DNA of 64,000 nt from contig NC_059409.1 in assembly GCF_905220565.1 (NCBI RefSeq), forward strand, positions 13,758,549-13,822,548, given 5' to 3'. Source of the DNA: Melitaea cinxia. Its lineage: Eukaryota; Arthropoda; Insecta; Lepidoptera; Nymphalidae. Position 1 is the stretch's first letter; each line of letters begins with the position of its first letter. Shown piece after piece: positions 43,285 to 55,609 of the stretch. Both the position numbers and the translations under genes were made by a program. The notes below the pieces were generated by a model, which was given only the letters and a program-made list of their open reading frames with translations, ran no database searches and was not told the origin of the DNA.

Positions 43285-45337
43285 AAAGGTCATAGCTAGT
43301 AGTAGTTAGCGTCATTAATTGTTCTTTTGAAATTATAACGCCATCAAAAATAAATATAAAACATTGAACTAAATTGTAGCAGATTTCGATTTTTATACTT
43401 TACTGCCTTTTACCAGTCGCTTAGCAAGCCTAGACTGCCTAGATGCTAAGCGCGAACAACAGAAATCCCGTCCTAAGCCCTCCTACGACTACACATACAG
43501 TAAAGACGGGCTGTTTCTCTTACAGCCGAACGTTCAAGACAAAGTCTGGCTTCGCCAGTCATCTCATAGGGTTTGGCGCTAACATAGGGTCGCCGTAAAT
43601 GAATACGTCTTGGAGGACATCTTTACCAAAGCATTTTCAACAATAGGTACTACAGTTTTATTCATTAGAATCAGTAGGTTTAACTTAAATATAAATCGTA
43701 ATTTTGTTTAATAACTTTTGTTAATAATATGATATTCTTATAGATCTACATAGTTAATATGCCTAATACTGATCACGTACAGGAATTTAGCATGCATCAA
43801 TCTAAGTACGTGAATTCCATTAAAAGGAGAATATTTAAATAAAAAACATCCTCAAAGAAACCGACAGATTCATCATATTCCATCGCATCTAAGAAATTTA
43901 ACACTTATTATTCGAGTTTGGTCTGGCCAGAATTTAATGCTATTATTTGGGCAAAAATTTATTTAACGTAGGGTAACCAAGTAAGTGTAATTTTGAAAGA
44001 CTGAACGTGTGTGTAAAATTATAATGTTTATTTTGAAATTACTTTTCAACAAAGCGCTGAATCCATTTAAAAATATTTTTACTTAATCGTTACAATAAAA
44101 AAAGCTGTTTAACAAAAAATAAAATAGTAGGAAAATATTTTAACGAATTTATTTTTAATGAAATTTAAGATGACATTTACTTCATTAATATTTTTTCTAT
44201 ATCATTATAAATTCACATAAATTTTAAATATCTTACGTTATTCATATATTTACAATGTATTTATTTTTATTGTAACTAATGGTCATCCTACACAAAGATA
44301 CTGTCCGCTAAGTAAATACGGGTGCTAAGTCCGGGCGAAATTCTTCGCGGTTCGTTTGACATTTCCAAAAGACTTATACAAACTATACAAAAATATACTA
44401 TAGCTTCGAACACAATGCACGTTGTAATTACAGTCTTATTTCGTACACAATAAGGTTTGATTAAAATATCATGATTGTAAACAAAATTAAACTAATATTG
44501 CAAAAAAAACATAATCACGTTAACGCTACACGGTAGCAGAAATTTTTAAAGGCGGTTTGCGTTCTTTTATACGATTTTAAGCGTAAAATTAGGAATTAAA
44601 AAAAAATGTAACTTTTTTAACGTCACTAACGAAACGTCACCAACGTCACTAACGAAATATTTCAAATTAATGGCAACTATTAATTAGCATTTGTTATTAA
44701 TCGTGATTTTATAATTCATTTATTTTTAATTTTGCATCCCTTCCCGTACAGTATACGCCAGTCTGTCTAAAAATACCCTGGAAGAAATCGCTGCTGTCGA
44801 TTAAGCCGCATGTTGCTGATGCAATTTGGTTATTTTCATGTTTAACTCTCATACATGAATTTGTTAAATACGAAAGAGTGAGAATTATTGATTGAACAGT
44901 TTGACATAAATAAATACGATGTTGGTGCCACATAGCCATTGCCTGATGCAGCAAAGTTGTTAATCAATATGGTTATACATCATCAACGGTTCTCTTTCCA
45001 TTTCTTAGACATATTGATAATCAGGGTATGATGGGGCTGAAATGGCTGAGTAGACAAAAAGACCCAAAAAAAAGATAAAAAAGGATTAACTCTTTACATT
45101 GTTACTTGTGTATCGGTCTGTAAAAAAGGGTTTTTTTATAAATATTTAAAAAATATCTGTAATTATTTTTTCCTCCAAGTTCGCCATTCCCTGTTTCAAT
45201 ACTTTACGAGTATAATAGACTTTTAACAGCCTATTTTAGTACTAGAGTTAGTAGGTACTAGGAATACTCTTCTTATGTTGCAATGACTTTGTAAATTATT
45301 AATTGCAAATACTAAAATAACTAACAATTTTCGAGTT
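43285..45337. other. AT-rich DNA with one GC-richer block
   Basis: 43390-43620 is of mixed composition (CCTAGATGCTAAGCGCGAAC, AGTCTGGCTTCGCCAGTCAT) with short open frames on the minus strand broken by stops. It may be an old mobile element fragment. A small tandem of CGTCACTAACGAAA lies at about 44622-44660. The minus frame 44709-44954 has no support. Confidence 0.35.
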
Positions 45338-45592
45338 AAGGGCACAGCTGAATTAATCCTGCACAAAATCTCGAGCAGCCTGATTTTAGAATACCCTCAA
45401 ATGCACAAAACATTAATTCTTAACGATGAGTGTAATGAGTAAGGTGGCCAGAGCTCCTGTTGAGTATCTGGGATAAGGTCGATAATGCGCTTACAATACC
45501 CCTGGTTGTGCAGGCGCCTATAGCCTACGGTAACCACCTACCATGAGTTGGGCCGTGCGGTTTTTTGCTGACCTGATCGTATATAAAAACAA
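45338..45592 (+). repeat. family A copy, strongly diverged
   Basis: AAGGGCACAGCTGAATTAAT, AGTAAGGTGGCCAGAGCTCC, GGTAACCACCTACCATGAGT and TTTTGCTGACCTGATCGT keep the family order. Confidence 0.65.
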
Positions 45593-45949
45593 AAACTTAC
45601 ATCAATAAATAAACTTACATAATAAGCATGTAATTAAGAATTATTTCATAACTTTCATAAAATTATATTAAATAGTTTCAAATATTTAAAATTTCCAAAA
45701 AAATAATAATGTATGTCTATCCCTAGAATAACCGCCTGCCAAATTCGACTGTATCTTTTGTAATTGTTCGAGAGAGCCACGTATTCAGCTTGTATTGTTA
45801 AGTTACCCAGCTGAGTACACACTTAAACTTATACTATCCAAAAAAAAATGTAACATGGTCTACTATCTAAAAAAGTAACAAAATTAAAAGATACCTTAAT
45901 ATTCAAATATTATACATAATTAAAAAATAATTTTTAAATTACTTCTCTT

Positions 45950-46252
45950 TTTAATCGACTTCAAAAAAGGAGGAGGTTTTTCAATTCGGCCGTATATCTG
46001 TAGGTATTTTTTTTTGCGTGATCGTGGATAACTTCGTCGTTTATGAACTGATTTTGATAAAAAATAAATCGTTGGACAGAAAATATTCCAAGAGTAGTAC
46101 CATGATAAGGGAACCAGGATCTGATGATGGCATCTCAGAGAAATCGAGGGAGACCTTCGAAAATCGTAGTGACGATTAGTGCGTTTGATATTTTTTTTCG
46201 TCTATTAACGTTGTACGTGACGATGTAATTGAAGTCGGTTTTTTCATTTGCT
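45950..46252 (+). repeat. family D element, internally deleted
   Basis: TCGACTTCAAAAAAGGAGGA at the start, a GATCTGATGATGGCATCTCA unit inside, and TGAAGTCGGTTTTTTCATTT at the end. Confidence 0.72.
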
Positions 46253-46568
46253 AGCAATTAAAATAATTATTTAATGTGTATTTAAAAAAACTTGAATTTA
46301 AGTTCTGCTGAAAATAGACGACAAGTAGTTTAACACTTCCATTGTTAATTAAGACACAATACATTTCTTACATCAAGTTTATACTCGTAATACCCACGTA
46401 CTAAAATTTAGTAATATTTTAATACTATTTAATCGTAATTTTTTAACGAAACATATTATTTTCATGAGGTTATACACTGTCAATAATACTGAATTAAACA
46501 ATTACATAGATCTGCTGGTACATCTTACATTTACGTACTTTTTTTGTTACGTATTTAAAAAGTTTTAA

Positions 46569-47040
46569 TTATTGTAATTCCAGCTCCTTATCAAGGACGA
46601 TACAATCAAGTACACAATCGCTAAAGTCACTCGAGGGCACAGAGCACACGTGTCGATGTGCTCTAATCCACGGCTTTGCGTTATAATCCGACCACCCAGC
46701 GAACATCGCGTCGACCATTATGCTGCCCACAGAAATAGTACCCCCATTATTATATAGAACAGTACACATAGGTGCCATTATTATTATACGCTATAAAATC
46801 GAGACCACCTACGTAAGTTACATTATAAAATTGTTTTTTGCAAAACACTTTTCGATGCGAATGTAATGATGCGTTCGTGATTTTTTGGCATTTTTCGTCA
46901 AGTTCGACTTTGTTCAATTTTATTCTTAACGACCGATGTTCGCACTTACCGCTTTTATACAAGTTTATATTAGACATAAGCCCTCGTAAGTACTCCATAC
47001 AATAAAGTAAAATACAATAAAGTGGAATACTAAATGACAT
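46569..47040 (-). CDS. two overlapping minus-strand frames, unknown (weak)
   Basis: Frame 1 (47040-46750, 96 codons) starts at an ATG in good context (AAAAAATGTCA). After 30 codons it contains a consensus donor, AGCG|GTAAGTGCG (about 46951). Splicing from there to CTTACGTAG keeps phase and gives a short product ending in YNNNGTYVYCSI. Frame 2 (46778-46569, 69 codons) is mixed in composition (VDAMFAGWSDYNAKPWIRAH), with two Trp and several Cys and Asp, and ends with TAA. The duplicated TATAATAATGG phrase at the overlap suggests a small internal duplication. Either a short gene, a broken gene, or chance; no family recognised. Confidence 0.2.
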
Positions 47041-47157
47041 TTTTTTATAACAACAATTGAAAAAATAAATCTGTCCAACATACTAAATACTTGTATTTTT
47101 TTGGTCGATTTAATGTGACAGCGATTAAAAGTTAACCCTTTATTTTGTAACTCTAGT

Positions 47158-47470
47158 TTGGCAGATTTGCGTCCGGCTTATCCAATGGTAAGTGGTTACC
47201 GTAACCTATGGACGCCTGAAAAACCAAAAGCGTTGCAGAGCCAACACCCTCTGTCAACACAGCACATCGTCAGAAGCCCTTACTCACCATAGGAACACAA
47301 GATTACATGAGAGTAGTACAGTTTTTCTGTGATTTCCTGTAATGTTAAGATATATACATATGTATCATACTGTGCCTCAATAAAAGTATGATGAACTTCC
47401 TCTTCCATGAGGAACTTCCCCAATCCATTCCATTTTTTGAACAAGATATTTCCTGCTGTGGCCGACATCT
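47158..47470 (-). repeat. family A copy, diverged and rearranged
   Basis: ATGGTAAGTGGTTACCGTAA, CTTACTCACCATAGGAACAC and CAAGATATTTCCTGCTGTGG are family A phrases in reverse. The frame at 47280-47501 is repeat sequence. Confidence 0.6.
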
Positions 47471-47607
47471 TTATTGATACTTTAAATGCGTTATATATCA
47501 TTATTTAGTACTTTAATTTGTAAAGAATAAACTAGAATTCGCTCAATAGATAATAATAATTAAATGGATCTATCTAGCTATACCAAAAAATTCACACTTA
47601 CTCATAG

Positions 47608-47726
47608 TAGGGAATATATCCGCCAACCCGCATTGGAGCAGCGTGGTGGATCAAGCTCTGATCCTTCTCCTACATGGGGAAAGTGGCCTATGCCCAGTAG
47701 TGGGTTATTACAGGCTGAAGCGAAGT
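47608..47726 (+). repeat. family B SINE, 3' module only
   Basis: TATCCGCCAACCCGCATTGG to GGGTTATTACAGGCTGAAGC. The frame 47564-47764 is this repeat. Confidence 0.8.
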
Positions 47727-48064
47727 TTAATAATTATTACTTTACAAAATTACAAAAAAGGTAGTTAGTTGATTTGAAATTGAACAAAAAATTTACCGAC
47801 CGTCAATCATGTCACGTTGTTTCAAAATTAAAGCAGTCATATAAATATATAATTTTAATAATTAATTAATTTAAAAAACAAAAGCGATCATATTTTTTTT
47901 TAGTTATTGATGCCGGTAGAGCAAGCAATTGTGTATAAAATGATATATAATTTAAGTGAAGTATTTGTGAGGTTTTATCTAAAAAGGGGGGGCAAAAATC
48001 TTAACCTCAGAATATTATTATACATGATGATTCGCTCAATTTATTAAAAAATGTAGACAATTAT

Positions 48065-48325
48065 ATTTCAACTAAATTCTATCATACATGATTTTTGGGA
48101 AACTATTACTATTTACGCCGCTGGAGCTCTCAAAAAGAATAAAAAACCCAATTTTGAAACATTCTTCATTGGTGCTCTGCTCCTTTTCGTCTTAGTGTGA
48201 TGATATATAGCCTATACCTAAGCATTCCTCGACTAATGGGCTATCTAACACTGAAATAATTTCTCAGTTCAGCAAAAAAAAAAAACAAATAACAAACTCT
48301 TCAGCTTTATAATGTTAGTATAGAT
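48065..48325. repeat. Helitron-like fragment (family H)
   Basis: AAATTCTATCATACATGATT, TTCATTGGTGCTCTGCTCCT and TATCTAACACTGAAATAATT match the interior of 34251-34560, without the CTAG hairpin end. Confidence 0.6.
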
Positions 48326-49755
48326 AACTATTTCATTTATTACATCAAAATCCAGACTATCAAAACGATACACAATGCGCAGTAAGATTATTGTAAAAAA
48401 TCACATAAAGTAAGTAAACAAAACAACATTGACCATTCTTCTTTGTCAATTAAGACAATGTCGCTCAAACAAAAAATGGCTATATATCAATAAGTAATGA
48501 CACGTCACAGTAATGTCTACTTACTCGGCCGTAAAGCAATGCGTATTAATGATGTGCGCCGATTAGCCCCTATCCGGTAAGGCGATATTTCTCATAGGGC
48601 AGTAATCAAATTTCTGAAGTCAATACTGATATGATAAAAAAGGTAATTATATCGTGTTTGTGTGTGAAATAGTCTAACAATTTACTTAGTGAATTTCTGT
48701 ATCGATATACTATCGTTAAAAACTATGGGATCAAATTTTTATTAATTAAAGCTTATTCGGTTTGATGAAAAAAAAATGTTAAATAATTTCTCGTAGCTTC
48801 TTCCTCTCCTAAGTATATAATTGAATTATCTCAGAAAAAATTTATATAAAAATTAAATATAATAATACAGGATGACTGGTAGAAAATGCAGTAACTGCCT
48901 AAACACTAAGTGAGCTACAAATAATTTTAAAATAAAATAAAAATAATCATTTCTCATACAGCTCAAAACAACATTCGATTAATTCATTCATATCGTAAAA
49001 TGACAGTCCATGTGACAATTATTTCAAAAGTCAAAAGGACAAACGAGCATAAATAAATTACGAAACGAAAGGTCAAAGTCAAAATTCTCATAATAGAATG
49101 ACAAGAGTTACATTCTTGAAATTATGAAGTAGGCCAGTTCCCCGTCACATTGTCTTTCACAACACGTAGGCAGGCAAAGTATCTAGGATACTACCTGATT
49201 AATTGTTATTTCATTACAAATTACAGTAGTGGCGTTTTTGAAAGGTTACTAGCCGCAGAGACAATAAATCCTTGTGTATTATAAACTTCAAAATAATTTT
49301 AGGTTAGATGAATTATTTAAGTGACACATGTTTCACATTAACTGTAGTGTATATAAGTATTTAAATTGCAAAAGAACTTGTTAATAAAATAATATAATTA
49401 CAATAATATTTAATTTTATTTAACAGTAGTCATAAACTTTAAATTTTCACAGATTATAAATAAAATTACCTTTATAATTAGTAATAAAAGTACCATAAAT
49501 TTGAATACCAACACAAGTAACATTTAAGTATTTTGTTTAGATCGAAACGATTATGAGTTGTTAAGCATTACAAACGTATGAAATCTTTCGTATTTCCATT
49601 GGATAAGCACTTTACCTGTTTTATTTACTAAAAAGTTTTAAAAATTGTCGTAAGTAAAATCTCTTTCGAAAGAATCCTTGACATTTTAATTAAAAGTTTT
49701 TACTGAAGCAATTTCATATACTTTATTTATTTCATTATTATATATTACGAATAAC
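48326..49755. other. AT-rich DNA, nothing recognised
   Basis: No supported frame or repeat end. Confidence 0.4.
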
Positions 49756-49931
49756 AACAGTAAGGTTTAATAAAACACTTTTTTTCGGATTTTATCGCGG
49801 TTTATTGTTAACTTTTGATTCCCGACGTTTCGGATACTTTACAGCAACCATGGTCACGGGAGGACTGAAAAAAGTGTTTTATTAAATGAGTAAAATTCGC
49901 GTAAACATTAGAAAACAATAACAGTAAGGTT
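49756..49931. mobile_element. small insertion with 12-bp direct repeats and internal inverted repeats
   Basis: AACAGTAAGGTT occurs at 49756-49767 and 49920-49931. Between them lies a 19-bp inverted repeat (49766-49784 and 49868-49886, TTTAATAAAACACTTTTTT) around TTCCCGACGTTTCGGATACT. The inverted repeat overlaps the left direct repeat by two bases, so the direct repeats may be a target duplication or part of the unit itself. Confidence 0.55.
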
Positions 49932-51044
49932 ATTTATTTCTATCAAGACTATGATATCAAGCTAAATACACACATTCACAGGTAAATAAAAATGCCTCTA
50001 TCCCGATGAAACGATATTACATACAATACACGTCTAAGCAATTGGTTTGTATAGTTCTGTTGTTCAAGAAAAAAAACCGTTGAAATTTATGTGGAATATT
50101 GTATGAATCGTCCCTCCAAAGGGCGGGCGTTTATTACCTACTAGTTCAGTATCTGTTAAGTACAAAATGCGTCCGTATGCACGTACAAGCCTAGTTTGTC
50201 ACGCGCGCCCGCTCGCCCTGTACCCGATGCATACATTACCAAAGACATGCATTGCTACAATAAAATTAACATTAACGCTCAATAAATGAAATTGTTGAGT
50301 AATAAAAAATAAAATAATAATTAACGCTAATGTTTTATTCCATGAAAATAATCTCATCGTAAGTTGTATTTTAAACTATTCGTTTTCTTGATACAACGAA
50401 ACTATTTTTTACGTAAACAGAGTAAGCGTTATGGTGACGCTTAAAACATGAGATCATTTAAGATGTTAAGTATGTTAAATAACATTTAAAAACAGAGCCA
50501 GTATACTGGAAAATTCTAAATGTACAGCGTACCGATAACCAGTGTAGCCAGCTAGCGATAACGGTTCCTACGATGTTATGAGTTATAATGTAATGCTTCG
50601 TAGGCATTCTTTTTGAAAAGCTTCATCACTAAATTATTGATTTTTTATTTCAGGAATTATTATAGTCAATAAACATTTTTTTGTTCATTTTAAAATTTTG
50701 AATATAAAAATTGTTTAATTAATTATTATTATTATAACACACAAATACATGAATAATGTAAATCGTAATGTATGGGTGACGAAATACTGTATTATTTCAG
50801 TGTTGCAAATATAACCGCAAGATAATTGCGTCCATCCTTACTTGTGATATTAACATGTTAGATGCTGTATACACTGACCTGGCAAAATTTTATTTAGAAA
50901 TTTGTTAGACAGAGACGGGATCAGAAATTGAAGTTTGTTTATAATCGTTTATAGTTTTATTACATTTACTAACTTAATTACATACTTTTATATGTACACT
51001 ATAATAAATAAAACCTTAGTAGACAACCTTGGTCAATAACAACT
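49932..51044. other. AT-rich DNA with a GC-rich islet
   Basis: 50110-50235 is CpG-rich (GTCACGCGCGCCCGCTCGCC). A 40-codon frame starts there at 50167 in good context, but the islet keeps other frames open too. No supported gene. Confidence 0.35.
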
Positions 51045-51235
51045 CTTTTTACCAAAAATAACTAGGCCACCATCTTGGATGTTTCGCACTTTTAGATTTA
51101 GAATGACGTCACACAGCTTATCCCGTTTTGTCATCCACAGTATACGTGTATACAAAGTTTCAGCGCAATCAGAAATTGAGTTGCAAGATTCCACCCAAAC
51201 ATAGATACATAAGTATATATCTACATATATTGAAA
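51045..51235. repeat. probable old dispersed repeat fragment
   Basis: ACAAAGTTTCAGCGCAATCA and GCAAGATTCCACCCAAACAT read like a dispersed lepidopteran repeat, but no second copy in the window proves it. Confidence 0.3.
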
Positions 51236-51507
51236 GTTAAGTAAAAGCTTTAAAAAAACAAAGTATACTTGCTCATCTTTATCTTGGCTATGCATCGCAT
51301 TTATACTACTGAACATATTTGAATGAAAGTAATGACTATTTACAATATACGAATAATAATTTACATGTTAATATTAGTTTTAAATACTTTGTAATCAATT
51401 TTTGTATGTCATATTGTTGACTAAACATGTATATGCATTAACTATATTGTATAATGTATGTCATGTTGAATGCAAATAAAATTATTATTATTATTATTAT
51501 ATTATAG

Positions 51508-51697
51508 ACAAGTGAAGAATGTCCTTAACAGCGGTCGTGTCTGGACAGAGCAAATTGAAATTAAAACTAAACTGAGTGAGACAGAGCGATTATGGCGAAA
51601 TTGTGCTTTTGCAATGGACCGCTTCTTAATAGTTTCCCTCGGTGGCTGGGTATTAGCGCGAAACGTTCTTATAAACAACAGAGACACTTCCTATTAA
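51508..51697 (+). CDS. candidate terminal exon, unknown product
   Basis: An ATT-rich tract ending TATTATAG forms an acceptor at 51507. It is followed by one base and 62 codons to TAA at 51695-51697. The reading is well mixed, with three Trp and balanced charge: SETERLWRNCAFAMDRFLIV about residues 24-43, then a short hydrophobic piece and a polar tail. The pattern of a Trp, then an Ala-Met-Asp-Arg-Phe-Leu helix start, faintly recalls the last transmembrane region of insect Cys-loop receptor subunits, but the following segment is not hydrophobic enough, so I do not assign it. The preceding AATAAA-(ATT)n tract could instead be the tail of an old LINE. No upstream exon was found. Confidence 0.3.
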
Positions 51698-51869
51698 TTT
51701 TAAATTGAATTAACACGAATTAACTTTTATAATTTACGTAACAAAGTTATTCTCATCTATTTATGAATTTGTCTTAACAAACATTTGCTAATTTCTTATT
51801 TCCTCGTTATTTGTGAAATATTTTATCTAAAGGTATCAATTTTAGCAATTTTTTTTTAATTAAAAACAG

Positions 51870-52025
51870 TAGCAGTTATCACGTACACCTGATAGCGATC
51901 GTTACTCATATAGCGAGTATATCCGCCAACCCGCATTGGTGCGGCGTGGTTATCCTTCTCCTACGAGTATATGGGGAAAGAGGCCTATGTCCAGCAGTGG
52001 GATATTTACAGGCTGAAGAAATTGT
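51870..52025 (+). repeat. family B SINE, 3' half
   Basis: TATCACGTACACCTGATAGC to GATATTTACAGGCTGAAG. A small duplication of CGAGTATA is inserted in two places. Confidence 0.78.
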
Positions 52026-52809
52026 GTTACAGTGTGTCTTACAAACATTAATTTCTTAGTTTTAAAATGTTACTAAAAATTTTATGGATATAAATCTGAA
52101 ATAAATAAATAAATATTATTATTTATTATTTTGCTGTTTTATTTTATTTTACTTTTATTAGACAAACAATATAAATAATACATAATTATGTGATAAAAGT
52201 TTTAAACGAATAATTTCCTGAATTATTACAAAAAAAATGAAAAATAGAAAGCTAATTAAGTGTCCTTATTAGATCTCTTTTAAGCATGTGTTTGCTTGTA
52301 CCTAACATACATTTCTATATAACTTAATCTATTACTATACAATTTGCAACACGTATTGCTTTGTCCTTCATCTTGTTATGGAGGTAGATACTCTAAGGCT
52401 CATGATTTTAACTGCCATAAATTTGATTCACAGACAGAACTCGCTCACATCTCAGAACTTTCCATTAAAAGATTTAGATTTTTCTTAACTATTTCCTTCA
52501 TCAACAGTAACGAAATAATATTTCCGTAGAATACGCTGTAAAGAATTTAAGTACAAAATAATTGTATAAATTTAAGAAGTTACGCAAAAACAGCTTATTA
52601 TTATTAAACTTTAAAAAGTAAGTCAGGATTTTTATTATTATTTTTTTAATTTTTTATTAAAAGATAAAGTACAAAAAAGATTGTTTGTTTATATTATAAA
52701 TAGAGAACAATAAAAAATAATAATTTAAATACATGTATCTAAACAATAAGCTGAATAATACTACAAAATACAATGTAAATAAAACATTCACAAAATCGCG
52801 TGTCATCAC
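52026..52809. other. AT-rich DNA, nothing recognised
   Basis: A 61-codon frame at 52344-52529 has no support. Confidence 0.4.
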
Positions 52810-53015
52810 ATGACGCAGTGTCCACAATTCTCTCGTAACATTGATAATACAAGTGACAGATTTGTAACGCAAACAGCACTATCACTTTACATCGGACTGT
52901 GTAATCAAACGCATACAACACACACACAATACATCGCGATGTATTTAATTAAAGATACGGTGACCGCGGAGGAGGACATTCTACCAGAAAAGAGCTGTAA
53001 ATTGTCTCATATAGG
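52810..53015 (+). CDS. possible coding exon ending at a strong donor, unknown (weak)
   Basis: A frame opened by ATG at 52810 reads 68 codons and reaches a consensus donor, ATAGG|GTAAGACAT. The only stop is the TAA inside that donor, which is what a true internal exon would show. The last part (KDTVTAEEDILPEKSCKLSH) is the most protein-like. Minus-strand frames are also open through the first half. Confidence 0.2.
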
Positions 53016-53997
53016 GTAAGACATGAGTGCATACGATTAGCGTGTATGTTTGAATTAAAAACTACATATTTAAAAAAAGCTTTTCAATATCATGATTGTA
53101 AAAGACACAATTGTACAAACACTGGAAACATCAACTTGAAACGTAATTGATGGGTGGACAGATAGAATGATCTAGAATAGCAAAAGACGACTTCTAAAAT
53201 AAAGTAGCGGAAGCAATACCTCCAACAGCACAACTCCTACATTAACCGTTTTGGCTTATCTTTTCCTACAGCGGACGTCTGATGGCAGTTATGGAATTGT
53301 TTCAAATCATAGAAAACATAAAACCTATACTAAAATACACGAAAATTACCATAACACTGTTATTAATACTAGACTGGGTGTTAAAAATCGGAAATATGAT
53401 AACAAAAGTACAAAAGGAAAGATTTAATTGAAACATGTGTATAACGCAAATTTAAAACATAACTTCTTTTATTAAGTTTAATCTTAGTACTAAAATAAAA
53501 AAATAAAAAAAAAATTAAATAAAAAAATAAAAAGGAAAATACGGGGAGCGTAATCGTATAAAGCAATAAACTGGTCAGTGACGCTGAGAGTGTCGTTCTA
53601 AAGCGTTTTATCACTAGGATACCAAGCGTCAATTTATATTTTGATTTCAGAGTTTTTTTTATTGGAATTAACTATAATTTGATTCGTTTAATAGAACATA
53701 ATAATTTTAAAAAATAACGGCAATTGTTTTTAAAGAATATACTCCAGTCGCGTGTCGGAGCTGATACACACACTTTCTCTGTTAATTATCCGCTCCGCCC
53801 ATCACAAAATACATTGACGAGTACGGTATTTTCCAGGGATGTAATACCTCTACAAATATTAGACGTCTCTGTCACCTTTAGACCACACACAATCGTGTTT
53901 CATTATTTATTGGCATAATAACGAGCATAAAATTATATCTGATGTATAAATAGTTTTGACGTTAGTTCTCTTTGGAAATTTTGCTTGTTATGTTTAA
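53016..53997. other. AT-rich DNA, nothing recognised
   Basis: A-rich low-complexity at 53490-53530. A frame at 53724-53918 lies in a mixed-composition block (53740-53890) without splice or promoter support. Confidence 0.4.
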
Positions 53998-54895
53998 CTA
54001 GCTGTGCCCGCGACTTCGTCCGCGTGGAACTAAACAAAAAAAAATAATGTTCAGTTCGCAGAGTTATAAAATAAATAAATTTTCAAAATATAATCGTATT
54101 TGCTCGCAAACGACAAAAACCGACATCCTGTAGATCCTGACCTGTAGATCTACGGAAAATAGTCAAGTAACTACGCGTTATCAAAGATTACTCAAAAATT
54201 AGTTATCAGATCTCGATAAAATTTAAATTTGACTACATGATAAACATCAGCTTTCGATTAAATTAAAAATTATCAAAATCGGTACACCCAATAAAAAGTT
54301 ATGCGGATTTTCGAGAGTTTCCCTCGATTTCTCTGGGATCCCATCATTAAATCCCTTTCCTTATCATGGTACCAAACTAGGAATATCTCCTTTCTAACAA
54401 AAACAGAATTTCAAAATCGGTACATCCAGTAAAAAGTGGTGGTATAATACAACGTAGGTCGACGAAAAAAGCGTCAAGTAAAAACGCATTATTAGATATA
54501 ACTCGAAAAGTAGTTGTTAGATCTCAAATAAATTTAAATGGGAGCAAATGACACACACCACCTTTCGATTAAAATATTTTTTTGTCGAAATCGGTCCACC
54601 CAGTCAAAAGTTCTGAAGTCACATACATAAAAAAATACAGTCGAATTGAGAAACTCCTCCTTTTTTGGAAGGCGGTTAAAAAGTAGGTTAAGTTACTCCT
54701 TATTACATCAGCTATCTGCCACTGAAGTCCCGTCAAAATTGGTTCAGCCGTTTCAGAGATTAGCCGGAATAAACAGACAAAAATGGTAAAAAATGTTATT
54801 TTGGTATATGTACCGCGTACACATCCATATGAATTTAATAAAATCGGTTATTTTAATATTTCAAACAGACACTCAAATTTTATTTATTTGTATGG
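53998..54895 (-). mobile_element. Helitron-like element split by a nested insertion
   Basis: The right-hand terminus of the element (minus orientation) is CTAGCTGTGCCCGCGACTTC, TCCGCGTGG at 53998. The rest resumes at 54690 with ATCAGCTATCTGCCACTGAA, ATTGGTTCAGCCGTTTCAGA and AGACACTCAAATTTTATTTA. The text between is a family D element. Confidence 0.65.
54085..54685 (-). mobile_element. family D element nested in a Helitron-like element
   Basis: TATTTGCTCGCAAACGACAA at one end and GAATTGAGAAACTCCTCCTT, TTTGGAAGGCGGTTAAAA at the other. At about 600 bp it is longer than the 42612 copy because it contains an extra module around 54300-54430 (CCCTCGATTTCTCTGGGATC, ATCATGGTACCAAACTAGGA), also seen in the 11896 and 45950 copies. 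Confidence 0.75.
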
Positions 54896-55145
54896 ATGAT
54901 ATTTACCTTACTTCATATACTTTATTATTACAAGTTCGTATATAGTTACATTATATTTTATTTTCTTTTAGTAGAAAGTGACAAAAATATATTTTGGTAC
55001 ATAATCCTGGTGTTTGTTTTTATAATTCCCACCAGATTAGGTGGTTTTAAATTATCTATGTTTTTTTTAAAGTCATAATTGATATTGTGATTTTTATCAA
55101 TTAATTTTTCTGTTTTTTTTTTATTTCATTGATTTGATAATAAAA
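54896..55145. other. AT-rich DNA, nothing recognised
   Basis: The 60-codon frame 54896-55078 is Phe- and Ile-rich and unsupported. Confidence 0.4.
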
Positions 55146-55205
55146 TTTATCCCACTGCTGGGCACAAGCCTCTTTCTCCGTGTAGAAGAAGGATCAGAAT
55201 TCGAA
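55146..55205 (-). repeat. family B SINE tail fragment
   Basis: ATCCCACTGCTGGGCACAAG then GTAGAAGAAGGATCAGAA. Confidence 0.65.
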
Positions 55206-55609
55206 AAAGTACCAATCAGAAACATTTTTAACCAATTACAAAATAAAATTACAATAATAAAAAAATCGCAATATATTATCATACCAGATAATTAGTGAAC
55301 ATCACATTCAATTATCAACATTATAACGTCAATAGCATTTAGTAAAATCGTAATTACCTGCTACCGTTTGACAGCTATCATGAAGCATGGTGTTCTCACG
55401 CCTTGAGAGAAATCAACCACAAGAGCTAGATAACGTGAACTTGTTAGTTATACTAATATAATCGACAAGTTATATCCTTAAAAACCAATAAAGCATCCGG
55501 ATCGCTACATTTTATTCTGCTGTATTTGTTCAAAAATGTTTGTAGTTCATGGCACAGAACAAAAATTGTTCAGGACCCACATAATAATGTACTGTGTGGC
55601 TACGGTACT
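55206..55609. other. AT-rich DNA, nothing recognised
   Basis: No supported frame or repeat end. Confidence 0.4.
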
